A stretch of DNA of 50,248 nucleotides. It comes from Halobacteriales archaeon QS_1_69_70. Its GTDB lineage: Archaea; Halobacteriota; Halobacteria; Halobacteriales; Haloarculaceae. Both the position numbers and the translations under genes were made by a program. Within the stretch, counting starts at the first letter, position 1. Each line of letters opens with the position of its first letter. Positions 24,786-32,639 of the stretch are shown in pieces. Below the pieces are notes generated by a model that was given only the letters and a program-made list of their open reading frames with translations, made no database searches and had not been told where the DNA came from. Location: NCBI GenBank assembly GCA_003021005.1, contig PXRI01000021.1, positions 45,026 to 95,273 of the forward strand, given 5' to 3'.

Positions 24786-25889
24786 TCAGACGTACGGCGC
24801 GAGGCCGAGGGCGTCGACGACGGGGACGCCGACGGCGACCGTCCCCGCGAGGTAGCCGGCGATGGCGCCGCCGTTCAACAGCGGTAACCCGGCGTGGGCC
24901 CGGCCCTCCAGCACGAGCCACAGGAGGGCGAGGAGCCCACAGAGGGTCCCCGCCATCGCCCCCAGCGCCGGCGCGGTCACCGCGAGGCCCGGGACGCCGA
25001 GCAGCGCGGCGCCGCCGGGCCGGAAGAACGCGGCCGAGGCCACGAGGACGGTCGGGATGACCGCGTCCCCGAGGCCGACGAAGAAGGCGTCGCGGTCGAG
25101 TGGGTCAGCCGCCTCGCCGTCTGTCGATTCCTCGGCGGTCGCCGCCTCGCCGTCGTGGCCCGCCCCGTCGGGGGCGGCTCCGGCCGCGTCGCTGTCCCCG
25201 GCGGCGCTCCCGACCCCGTTCGCGGCGTCGGCCGCCGCGTCGTCGGCGTCCGCCGGGTCACCGCGGTCGTCGGACAGCGCCGCCGGGTCGTCGGCCTCGA
25301 GGAAGGAGTACGACAGCGTCAGGGGGACGACGAAGACGACCGGGAGCCGGAGGTCCATCGCGCCGGAGGCGAGCGTGAGCATGTGTTCGGTGCCGTACAC
25401 GGAGACGGCGTCGTAGACGGCGAGTGCGACCAGGAGGACGAGTGCGGGCGCGAGGCCGAAGCTGATCCCGAAGATGCCGGCGGCGCCGGCGCCCATCACG
25501 ACGCCGGCGGCGTCGATGACGTACCACTCGGGGTGGACCAGGAGGCCGGCGCCGAGAACGATGGCGGCACCCGCGGCCGGGACGTTCAGCCCGCCGACCG
25601 CGAGGACGGGCGGTAGCACGACCGAGAAGACGTAGAAGGCGATGAACGTCGCGGCGAAGACGACGAGACCCTGGAGGAGCCGGTCGACCCCGGCCCGGAT
25701 CGACGCGAGCATCACGGCCGTCGCGACGAGGATGGCGCCGACGTACAGGAGGCTGTTGGTCGGGTCCGAGGGGTCCTCGACGGCCCGGTAGCCGGCGTCC
25801 ATGAACGGCTCGACGAGGGCGAGCGCGCCGGCCTGGACGAGGACGAAGAGCCCGACGGTCGCGGCGACGGCGACGGACGCGCGCTTCAT
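24786..25889 (-). CDS. Presenilin-type (A22) intramembrane aspartyl protease
   Basis: 367 residues, multi-pass membrane protein. The two catalytic aspartates are in YD (Asp160, VYDAVSVYGT) and GLGD (Asp275, FVGLGDAVIP); a GLPLLN sequence (334-339) stands where the PAL motif of presenilin and signal-peptide peptidase normally lies. The cytoplasmic loop between the two halves (about 200-265) is a long Asp/Ala/Gly-rich linker. Archaeal homologues cleave membrane helices; natural substrates in haloarchaea are unknown. It follows the broken gar1 gene by 43 bases and may share its transcript. ATG 25889 gives a short positively charged start MKRASVAV. Confidence 0.85.
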   Translation of the reverse strand: MKRASVAVAATVGLFVLVQAGALALVEPFMDAGYRAVEDPSDPTNSLLYVGAILVATAVMLASIRAGVDRLLQGLVVFAATFIAFYVFSVVLPPVLAVGGLNVPAAGAAIVLGAGLLVHPEWYVIDAAGVVMGAGAAGIFGISFGLAPALVLLVALAVYDAVSVYGTEHMLTLASGAMDLRLPVVFVVPLTLSYSFLEADDPAALSDDRGDPADADDAAADAANGVGSAAGDSDAAGAAPDGAGHDGEAATAEESTDGEAADPLDRDAFFVGLGDAVIPTVLVASAAFFRPGGAALLGVPGLAVTAPALGAMAGTLCGLLALLWLVLEGRAHAGLPLLNGGAIAGYLAGTVAVGVPVVDALGLAPYV

Positions 25890-25932
25890 GCCGGTCAGTC
25901 CGTCGGCGGCCGTTTGGTCGTTGTGATAGCGG

Positions 25933-26056
25933 TCACTCCGCGTAGAGCTTCTCGCCGAGCAGCGCCGGTGGTTCGACGTCGTCGGCCGGCGAGACGGCGA
26001 CGTATGGCCGCTCGACCGGGCCGAAGACGTCGGACGACCTCGCCGACGCGGTTCAT
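25933..26056 (-). pseudogene. gar1: H/ACA RNP protein Gar1, internally deleted and frameshifted
   Basis: Reads MNRVGEVVR from ATG 26056 in one frame, then DVFGPVERPYVAVSPADD ... LLGEKLYAE to the TGA at 25933-25935 in another. Both parts match haloarchaeal Gar1 (beta-barrel protein of H/ACA pseudouridylation RNPs with Cbf5, Nop10 and L7Ae), but some 30 residues that normally lie between them are missing and the frames differ. Total length is 124 bases, not a multiple of three. The position next to SRP19 is the usual haloarchaeal gar1 position. Either a true loss or a sequence fault. Confidence 0.75.
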
Positions 26057-26200
26057 CGGCCCGGCCCCGGGAGGCGGTCCATGCCCGAGACTCGGGCGGC
26101 CGAGCGGTAAAGCACTTTCCAGCCAGGTCAGTCCGCCGGCGCGGCGAGGGTCGTACCGATCCGGGCCAGGACACCGTCGATCGCCCCGAAGCAGGCGCCA

Positions 26201-26256
26201 CGCGGCCGACCGGAGGGAGGCCGCGGAACGAGCGAGCGGGGAGCGAAGCGACCCGC
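26201..26256. repeat. Hairpin-repeat cluster E, gar1-proximal units
   Basis: CGCGGCC/GGCCGCG around GACCGGAGGGA (26201-26225) and GCGGG/CCCGC around GAGCGAAGCGA (26236-26256), joined by the usual linker with GAACGAGCGAGC. Confidence 0.8.
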
Positions 26257-26276
26257 GAGCCGGGCGGCGCGACGCG

Positions 26277-26405
26277 GGCGGCCCGACCGCAGGGAGGGCC
26301 GCCGGACGGGCGAACGGTGAACGCAGTGAGCCGTGAGCCGCCCGACCCGAGCCGCCGGGGGCTTGCGGCCACCGGAATATTACCCAGCGTATTAGCTGAA
26401 CACTG
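26277..26405 (-). repeat. Element E: second copy of the two-copy element
   Basis: Inverted relative to element D (19776-19899). On the minus strand it starts at the TGTTCAGCT box close to the end of srp19, has TAATATTCC (TATA-like), then about 70 bases almost identical to D, and ends in the hairpin GGCGGCCC/GGGCCGCC (26277-26303). ACGGT/GCCGT around GAACGCAGTGA lies at 26314-26334. It lies between srp19 and gar1; this gap (26057-26412) holds no protein gene. A small RNA gene is possible, including an H/ACA guide given its neighbour, but no guide structure could be confirmed by eye. Confidence 0.55.
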
Positions 26406-26412
26406 CCCTGGG

Positions 26413-26691
26413 TCACTCCCGCAGCGCGGCGACGTAGGCGGCGATGGCGCCCAGCAGGTCGGACTTCGTCGCGTCGTCGGCACCCTGCACCAGGACGCAG
26501 CCCCGGGGCTCGTACTCTCGGGGATATGTCTTGGTCCGTTCGATGACGGCGTCGTACCCGACCTGCTGGACCGCCTCGGCGATCTCGTCGACGGTCGGCT
26601 CGGGGACGGCGGCCTTGAGTGGGACGCGGCGGCCCTCGCTCCGGGAGCAGGTGGCGTCGAGATAGGCGGGCCAGATGACGTTCTCGACCAT
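26413..26691 (-). CDS. srp19: Signal recognition particle 19 kDa protein
   Basis: 92 residues, full length for archaeal SRP19. The start [20 protein letters not shown] and the basic RNA-binding segment [13 protein letters not shown], then [23 protein letters not shown], are the family pattern. SRP19 binds helices 6 and 8 of 7S RNA and promotes SRP54 binding for membrane targeting. Upstream gene of gar1 on the same strand, with element E between them. Confidence 0.9.
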   Translation of the reverse strand: MVENVIWPAYLDATCSRSEGRRVPLKAAVPEPTVDEIAEAVQQVGYDAVIERTKTYPREYEPRGCVLVQGADDATKSDLLGAIAAYVAALRE

Positions 26692-26797
26692 GGCGTGGCG
26701 TGGACGGCGGGCGGGTAAAAAGCGGGCGATCGCGGCTCGGGCCGGCGGTCGACGGTCGACGGGACGCGTCAGTGTCGCCGTCAGCGCCGGTCAGGGG

Positions 26798-27871
26798 TCA
26801 CCGGCGGCGGGCGAAACGCGCCACCGACAGTAGCGCCACGAGCGCGACCGCGAACCCGAAACCGGCGCCGTCGCCGTTCGCGGTCTCGGTGGGCTCGCCG
26901 CCGTCGGTCGCCGTCGCCGTCGGGCTGGGCGTCGGGGTCGCCTGGCCCTCCACGGTCGCGTTGGCGAAGGCATCCGCCATCGTCTGCAGCGCGATGAGGA
27001 CCCTCGGCCCGGGCTGACTGACGTAGTTCGCGTCCACGGTCACGACCTGGTCGTTCTGGACGGCGTAGGTCTCCCGGTAGGCCGGCGTGTCGGGGACGCC
27101 GCCCTCGACGCCGCTGACGACGATGACCTCGGGGTTCCACTCCACGAGGGCCTCCTCGTTTATCTCGCCGTAGCCCTGGACGCCGTTCTCGGCGGCCACG
27201 TTCGTACCGCCCGCGGTCGTGAGGAGCGAGTGGACGAACGTTCCCCCACCGGCCGTGACGTTGTCGGTGAAGTACATGACGCGGGGCGAGTCGTAGTCGT
27301 CGGTCCCGTCCTCGACCTCCTCGATGGTGGCGTTGAACGCCTCGTTGGTCCCCGTGGCGGCCTCACACGCGCCGATGAGGCGACCGGTTTCGGCGGTCTT
27401 GCCGGCGATGAACTCGAGGGAGGTCCCGAACCGGAACTTGTAGACGGTCTGGTTGGCGTCGCGCAGGCTGGCGACGGTCTCGTCGGGGATGACGTTGGGC
27501 GCGAGCACGACGTCGGCATCGAGTTCGACGACCGCCTCCTGGTTGACGGTAAAGCGGTCCTCCCGGAAGACGTCCTCCCTGTCCTCGATTCCCTCGAGGT
27601 ACGACGTCGTCGTATCGACGGGCGCGCCGACGACGCGGTCCGCCGCGTCGAGATCCCAGACGGTCTGGGCCGTGCTGGCCCCGAGGACCACGATCCGATC
27701 GGGACGCTCCTCGACCGTGACGTCGGCCCCGGTGGCGTCCTGGGCGGTGTAGGGGAACCCGCAGTCGGGCCCGGCCTGGACCGTCCCGCCCGCGGCCGGG
27801 ACCGCGGCGGCGGACAGCGAACAGATGACGAGCAGTGCAGCGATTGGGGCGAGTGATACTCGGAGCATCAT
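26798..27871 (-). CDS. btuF: PGF-CTERM-anchored periplasmic binding protein (BtuF type)
   Basis: 357 residues. Sec signal peptide (MMLRVSLAPIAALLVICSLSAAAVPAAGG), then a cobalamin/iron-siderophore type binding fold: DRIVVLGASTAQTVWDLDAADRVVGAP, ELDADVVLAPNVI, NEEALVEWNPEVIVVSG. The C-terminus has a Thr/Pro/Ser linker and a PGF-CTERM-like sorting tail, with AGFGF instead of PGFG, a hydrophobic helix and ARRR, so it is likely lipid-anchored by an archaeosortase. It is divergent from the permease and ATPase genes of the same system, separated by 57 bases holding both promoters. B12 uptake is the best guess; a siderophore is possible. Confidence 0.8.
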   Translation of the reverse strand: MMLRVSLAPIAALLVICSLSAAAVPAAGGTVQAGPDCGFPYTAQDATGADVTVEERPDRIVVLGASTAQTVWDLDAADRVVGAPVDTTTSYLEGIEDREDVFREDRFTVNQEAVVELDADVVLAPNVIPDETVASLRDANQTVYKFRFGTSLEFIAGKTAETGRLIGACEAATGTNEAFNATIEEVEDGTDDYDSPRVMYFTDNVTAGGGTFVHSLLTTAGGTNVAAENGVQGYGEINEEALVEWNPEVIVVSGVEGGVPDTPAYRETYAVQNDQVVTVDANYVSQPGPRVLIALQTMADAFANATVEGQATPTPSPTATATDGGEPTETANGDGAGFGFAVALVALLSVARFARRR

Positions 27872-27928
27872 CCCTGCCGTGAACCGAGGACAATAAGTAT
27901 TTGACTAAAGCAACCCAACTTGCCTAGT
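27872..27928. promoter_or_regulatory. Divergent promoter of the btuF and btuCD genes
   Basis: 57-base intergenic spacer, AT-richer than its surroundings. A TATTTGA element (about 27894-27901) is placed some 28-35 bases from the rightward ATG, and the same segment read leftwards (ATACTTATTG) is placed about 25 bases from the leftward ATG. One element may serve both directions. No cobalamin riboswitch is visible. Confidence 0.5.
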
Positions 27929-28975
27929 ATGGTGCTCGCTCGCACGGTCCGCTGGTCGGCCGGCCTGGCGGCGCTGCTCGTCGCGGTCGCGCTCGCGAGC
28001 GCCACGCTCGGCTACGCGGACGTCGGCCCGCTCGCCGTCGCCCGGGTCGTGCTGAACGCACTGGCGGTGCCGACCGTCGACGGCGCCGGCCTGGCTTGGC
28101 GCCGACCGTTCGGCTTCGACGTCGCGCCGACCACCCGGACGATCGTCCGCCGCATCAGGCTGCCGCGGATCGCGCTCGGCGCGACCGTGGGCTTCGCGCT
28201 GGCGCTGGCCGGCACGGTGATGCAGGGGTTCTTCCGGAACCCGATGGCCGACCCCTCGATCATCGGGGTTTCGACCGGTGCGGCGGTCGGCGCCGTCGCC
28301 TTCATCGTCGTCCCGCTGTCGTTCCCGTTCGGCCTCCCCGCCTCGGCGTTCGTCGGCGCACTCCTCGCCGCCTTCGGGGTCTACCTCGTCGCCACCGAGG
28401 GCGGCCGGACCCCCGTCGCGACGCTGTTGCTCGCCGGCATCGCCGTCCAGGCGTTCCTCGGCGCGGTCATCTCCTACCTGCTGTTACAGGCCGGCGACGG
28501 CCTGGAGACGGCCGTCTTCTGGCTCATGGGCCACCTCCAGCACAGCACCTGGTGGCGCGTCAAACTCGCCGTCCCGGTCGTCGCCGTCCTCTTCGTCGTG
28601 CTCGTCTCCTACGCCCGGGACCTGAACGTCCTCCTCCTCGGCGAGGAGGACGCCCACACCCTCGGCATCGAGGTCGAACGCACGAAACGGGTCCTGCTCG
28701 CGACCTCCAGCGTCGTCACCGCGGCCGCCGTCGCCGTCTCCGGCGTCATCGGCTTCGTCGGCCTCATCGTGCCCCACATGATGCGGCTCGTCGTCGGGCC
28801 CGACCACCGCATCCTGCTGCCGACGAGCGCCCTCGCCGGCGCGGTCTTCCTCGTCGCCACCGACACCGTCGCCAGGATGGGGCCCGCCGAGATGCCCGTC
28901 GGCATCGTCACCGCCGCCCTGGGCGCTCCCTTCTTCCTGTACCTGCTCCGCGACCGGGAGGTGCACGAGCTGTGA
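27929..28975 (+). CDS. btuC: FecCD/BtuC-family ABC permease
   Basis: 348 residues from ATG 27929. Multi-helix permease with family marks: [56 protein letters not shown], and the ATPase-docking segment [20 protein letters not shown] near the C-terminus. It forms the channel with the downstream ATPase, whose GTG overlaps this stop (GTGA). The TTG at 27920 is in frame, but the ATG fits the promoter spacing better. Confidence 0.85.
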   Translation: MVLARTVRWSAGLAALLVAVALASATLGYADVGPLAVARVVLNALAVPTVDGAGLAWRRPFGFDVAPTTRTIVRRIRLPRIALGATVGFALALAGTVMQGFFRNPMADPSIIGVSTGAAVGAVAFIVVPLSFPFGLPASAFVGALLAAFGVYLVATEGGRTPVATLLLAGIAVQAFLGAVISYLLLQAGDGLETAVFWLMGHLQHSTWWRVKLAVPVVAVLFVVLVSYARDLNVLLLGEEDAHTLGIEVERTKRVLLATSSVVTAAAVAVSGVIGFVGLIVPHMMRLVVGPDHRILLPTSALAGAVFLVATDTVARMGPAEMPVGIVTAALGAPFFLYLLRDREVHEL

Positions 28976-30153
28976 TCGACGTCGACGGCGTCGCCGTCTC
29001 GCTCGGCGGCACCGAGGTCCTGTCGGACGTAACGCTTTCCGTCGACGACGGCCAGTTCCTCGCCTTGGTTGGGCCCAACGGCGCCGGAAAGACGACGCTA
29101 TTGGGAGCGTGCAACGGCCTCCTGTCGCCCGACGAGGGGACGGTCGCCGTCGACGGCACGCCCGTCTCGACGCTATCGGCCCGGGAAATCAGCCGGCGCG
29201 TGGCGACGGTGCCACAGGAGAGCCACCTCGGGTTCGACTTCACCGTGGGAGAACTCGTGGCGATGGGCCGGACGCCCCACCGCTCGCGGTTCGGAACCGC
29301 CGACGAGACGGACCGGGCGGCCGTGGCGTCGGCCTTACAGCGTACCGACACCGCCCGCCTCGCCGACCGGACCGTCGGCGAGTTGAGCGGCGGACAGCGT
29401 CAGCGCGTCCTCCTGGCGCGGGCCCTCGCCCAGACGACGCCCGTCGTCCTCCTGGACGAGCCGACGGCGAACCTCGACATCAACCACCAGGTCCGGACGC
29501 TCGCGCTGGCCCGACGGCTCGCCGAGGCGGGCAAGACCGTCGTCGCCGCCATCCACGACCTGGAGCTGGCGGGGCGGTTCTGCGACCGCGCGGCCCTCCT
29601 CGCCGACGGCCGGCTCCTCGACGTGGGCCCGCCGGAGGCGGTGTTCACCGCCGAGCGGCTCGAGTCGGCGTTCGACGTCCGCACCGCCGTGGCCACGAGC
29701 CCCGTCACGGGCTCGCCCGCCGTCACCCCCCTCGCCGACTCACCGCCGGGCGAGTGCCGGGTCCACGTCCTCGGCGGCGGCGAGCGCGCGGCCCGCGTCG
29801 TCGGCCGACTCGTCGACGCCGGGGTCGAGGTGACCGCGGGCGTACTGCCGGACGGCGACGCCGCGCTGCGGACCGCCCGGAGCCTGTCCAGCGAAGTCGT
29901 CTCGGCCCCGAGCTTCCGGCCGGTGGGCGCCGACGCCGAGGCCGCGGCTACGGACCTCCTCGAGGCGGCCGACGCCACCGTCCTGGCCGCGGCGGTCGAC
30001 GGCACGAACGCCGCGCTGGCGGACCGGGCCCGGCCGCTCGTCGCACTGCCGGGCACCGGGCCACCGTCCCACGCGACCGTGGTCCGGGAACCGGACCTCG
30101 TGGACGCCGTCGCGACCCGGGCGTCGGGCGGCCAGCCGCTGACACGCCGGTAG
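28972..30153 (+). CDS. btuD: BtuD-type ABC ATPase with extra C-terminal domain
   Basis: 393 residues from GTG 28972, overlapping the permease stop. Walker [11 protein letters not shown]-loop [13 protein letters not shown], signature LSGGQRQR, Walker [14 protein letters not shown] and switch [10 protein letters not shown] are intact in the first 255 residues. A further 135 residues ([16 protein letters not shown] ... [12 protein letters not shown]) form a second, Rossmann-like domain with a glycine-rich start; this extension is seen in haloarchaeal BtuD relatives and may bind a ligand or another subunit. Energises import with BtuC and the PGF-CTERM binding protein. Confidence 0.85.
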   Translation: MIDVDGVAVSLGGTEVLSDVTLSVDDGQFLALVGPNGAGKTTLLGACNGLLSPDEGTVAVDGTPVSTLSAREISRRVATVPQESHLGFDFTVGELVAMGRTPHRSRFGTADETDRAAVASALQRTDTARLADRTVGELSGGQRQRVLLARALAQTTPVVLLDEPTANLDINHQVRTLALARRLAEAGKTVVAAIHDLELAGRFCDRAALLADGRLLDVGPPEAVFTAERLESAFDVRTAVATSPVTGSPAVTPLADSPPGECRVHVLGGGERAARVVGRLVDAGVEVTAGVLPDGDAALRTARSLSSEVVSAPSFRPVGADAEAAATDLLEAADATVLAAAVDGTNAALADRARPLVALPGTGPPSHATVVREPDLVDAVATRASGGQPLTRR

Positions 30154-30261
30154 GTCGGCCGGCGCGCGCCAGCCCACCGGCGGCACAGCCGCCAGTGTCG
30201 GCCGAGGCTGGCTCCTGGCGGCGGCGCCACCCCACCGACGGTCCGGGGTGTCCTCGAGAAC

Positions 30262-30420
30262 TCAGTTCTGCCGGGTCGACCGCGCCTCCCGCACCTCGGC
30301 GCCGTCCCGGAGCTTGTCCTCGCAGTTCGGACAGACCCGGACCGACGAGAGGTCCTGTGGTGCGAACACGCGCACGTAGTTTTCCGTCACGAACGCATCA
30401 CAGTTGCGGCAGTGTGGCAT
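30262..30420 (-). CDS. DUF7563-like small zinc-ribbon protein
   Basis: 52 residues from ATG 30420: starts MPHCRNCDAFVTENYVRVF, contains VRVCPNCEDKLRDGAEVREA and ends RQN. Two CxxC pairs (Cys4/Cys7 and Cys31/Cys34 approximately) form a zinc ribbon. The pattern matches a family of haloarchaeal zinc-finger microproteins; function unknown. It is divergent from the HTH-10 gene. Confidence 0.75.
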   Translation of the reverse strand: MPHCRNCDAFVTENYVRVFAPQDLSSVRVCPNCEDKLRDGAEVREARSTRQN

Positions 30421-30615
30421 GTGGTATATCCCTCCCATGCTCCCACAAATACCTTTCCCCTCGCCGGTGAAATCTACGACGCCACGGGGGACGCCTCAAA
30501 TCGGAAGAGACTGCGGGCCCGCGGTCCGAGCGGTGAACCGGGAGGGACCTGCGTCACTGCTCGCGTGACCCAAACGATTACCCCCCTCGGTCCGAATGGC
30601 TTGTAGGGACAGCGT

Positions 30616-31293
30616 ATGCGATATTTCGACCTCGTCCTGACGCCGACGTCACACGGCATCCATCCCATCGACGCCGAACTCGCGGTGCTGGACGGGGTCA
30701 CTCGCGACGCACTGATGCACATCGACGCCTTCGGGGACGGCTCCGGGGTGTTGCTCTACCGCCTCCAGGGCGACCGGGCCGTCGTCCTCGACGCCGTCGG
30801 CGATCACGAGGCGCTCATCAGCTATGACGTCCTGGACGTCGACGAGGAGAACGCCTTCCATCTGTACTGCCACGTCCACCCCGGGGAGCCGGCCGGGACC
30901 CTCATGGCGCTGTGCTACAAGTACGCCCTCATCATCGACACGCCCATCGAGTTCACCGCCCGCGGCGGCATCCTCGTCACCGTCGTCGGCACCCACGACA
31001 TGCTCCGCGAGGCGCTCAAGGCCATCCCGGAGGAGATCGGCGTCTCCATCCAGCAGGTGGGCAAGTACACCCCGGGGACCCGCGACATGCTCTCGATGCT
31101 GACCGAACGCCAGCAGGAGGTCTTCGAGACCGCCGTCGACATGGGCTACTACGAGATCCCGCGGGAGGTCAACCAGGGGGACCTCGCCGAGGCGCTCGAG
31201 TGTGCCCCCTCGACCGTCGACGAGCACCTCCGGAAGGCCGAATCGACGATGCTGTCGGCGCTGCTCCGCGCCACCGACCCGGAGGAGGCCTAA
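30616..31293 (+). CDS. HTH-10 (bacterio-opsin activator-type) transcriptional regulator
   Basis: 225 residues. The C-terminal 55 residues (LTERQQEVFETAVDMGYYEIPREVNQGDLAEALECAPSTVDEHLRKAES) are the HTH-10 DNA-binding domain of Bat-type regulators. The N-terminal 150 residues form a sensing domain without recognised ligand (LVLTPTSHGIHPIDAELA start), as in many haloarchaeal paralogues. Targets are unknown; the adjacent zinc-ribbon protein is a possible partner. Start ATG 30616. Confidence 0.85.
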   Translation: MRYFDLVLTPTSHGIHPIDAELAVLDGVTRDALMHIDAFGDGSGVLLYRLQGDRAVVLDAVGDHEALISYDVLDVDEENAFHLYCHVHPGEPAGTLMALCYKYALIIDTPIEFTARGGILVTVVGTHDMLREALKAIPEEIGVSIQQVGKYTPGTRDMLSMLTERQQEVFETAVDMGYYEIPREVNQGDLAEALECAPSTVDEHLRKAESTMLSALLRATDPEEA

Positions 31294-31461
31294 CGCTGCC
31301 GGACGTGACCACCTGAACCGCAGTCCTGCTTCCAGGCACGTTCGCCGGGGTACCGATCCGGATGGTCACGGAATCACGGCCGGTAGGATGACCCGTCCGA
31401 ACCGCCCGGTGCCGGGTGACGGGAGAGCCGGACCGAACTGGCTGCGGCCGCACGGGGCCGA

Positions 31462-32303
31462 TCACCCGTACGTCTCCGACAGGACTTCGGCGCCGTCCGC
31501 CGTCGCGACGACGACGGTGTCGCCGCCGTTGTTCCAGATGGCGCCGTCGGCGTGCCAGTAGAGCGCCGACTCGTTGTCGGCGCCGGCACCGGAATACAGC
31601 GTCACCCGACGACCAGGCGCCAGGGCGAACCCCTCGGGGAAGACGTACGTGTGGCCGGCCTCGTCCCGCACCGTCCACCCGGACAGCTCACGCGGCTCCT
31701 CGCCGGCGTTCTCGAAGAGGACGTACTCGTCGTCGAGGTTCCGGTGGTCGTTGCCCGCGGCGTCGGCGTGGACCTCGGCGAGGACGAGTCCGGCGTCCCC
31801 GACGGGCGTTCCGGTCACCCCGCCGCCGAACCCCCACAGCCCGCGGTCCGCCGATCGCGCTCGCGCCTCCGCGTCGCTGAAGGTCGCCCGTCGGGAGAAC
31901 TGCGAGTCGTACAGCCGGGCGTACCCACCCCGGAGCAGCGCCCGGTTGAACAGCTCCCCGTCGACGTGGACGTAGACCAAAAGGCGGCCGTAGTCGCCCC
32001 TGACGTCCGCCCTGGCGTCGACCACGATCCGGACCTCCTCGCCGGCCAGCTCCGCCCGGGCGAACTCGCGGGCGCGTCCACGCCGAGCAGCCGGACGGTG
32101 TCCGTGGTCCCGTTCCGGTAGCGGACATCCATCGTGTCGCCGTCGACGACTTCGACGATGGCGACCGTGTGGACGCGCTCGGCGGGAACGTCCCCGGCGG
32201 TCGGAGCGGGGCCGTCTCCGAGTGGACCGGCCGGGCCGACGCCGGCACACCCCGCCGACAGCGCCAGTAGGGCAACGAAACACGCCGCCGTCAGGCGGTT
32301 CAT
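31462..32303 (-). pseudogene. Secreted SNase-like nuclease with lamin-tail domain, frameshifted
   Basis: From ATG 32303: lipoprotein-type signal MNRLTAACFVALLALSAGC, then the staphylococcal nuclease fold start VHTVAIVEVVDGDTMDVRYR and VRLLGVDAPA. The frame then breaks near 32070-32080 and continues in another frame as REFARAELAGEEVRIVVD, DYGRLLVYVHVDGELFN, GGYARLYD, then a lamin-tail domain (GLVLAEVHADAAGNDHRNLDDE, ENAGEEPRELSGWTVRDEAG) to TGA 31462. About 30-40 residues expected between GVDAP and FARAEL, including part of the active-site region, are missing at the break. Would be a calcium-dependent extracellular nuclease if whole. Confidence 0.8.
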
Positions 32304-32639
32304 TGTCCGACGGTTTCGCCACCGGCACAAGAAGGGTTCGGTTTCGACATCGGGGGCTCGGTCCCGAACCGAAATGCGGCCGCCCCGTCCATCCAGGTAC
32401 AGCGCCGTATCGTCCACAGGTCCGGCCGGGGTGTGGAGGTCGGATCGGCCAAAACTATTATATTCTCAGGATGATAATTCTTTCGAAATCGTGGTCCATT
32501 ACGGTCGAGTCGCGGGAGCGTCGGAGGCGGACAGAGCCAAGAGCGGACGCCGTGGAGTCGCCGAACCCGGATCGGAGCGGCGACGCCGCCCCGGCGGAAT
32601 GACCGTACCGGGTTCGGGACTCGGGGGTGAGCGGTGACC
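32304..32639. other. AT-richer gap with putative promoter
   Basis: 336 bases between the divergent nuclease and REC-PAS genes. AT-rich stretch at 32452-32482 with CTATTATATTCTCAGG suggests a promoter. A 44-codon open frame (ATG 32471 to TGA near 32602, starting MIILSKSWSITVE) is present but short and unlike a known family. A GGGGTGA at about 32625-32631 precedes the REC-PAS ATG. Confidence 0.4.

Noticed and set aside
26798..30153. Cobalamin riboswitch in the btu region
   Set aside because: The divergent spacer is only 57 bases and holds just promoters; no B12-box-like sequence is seen.
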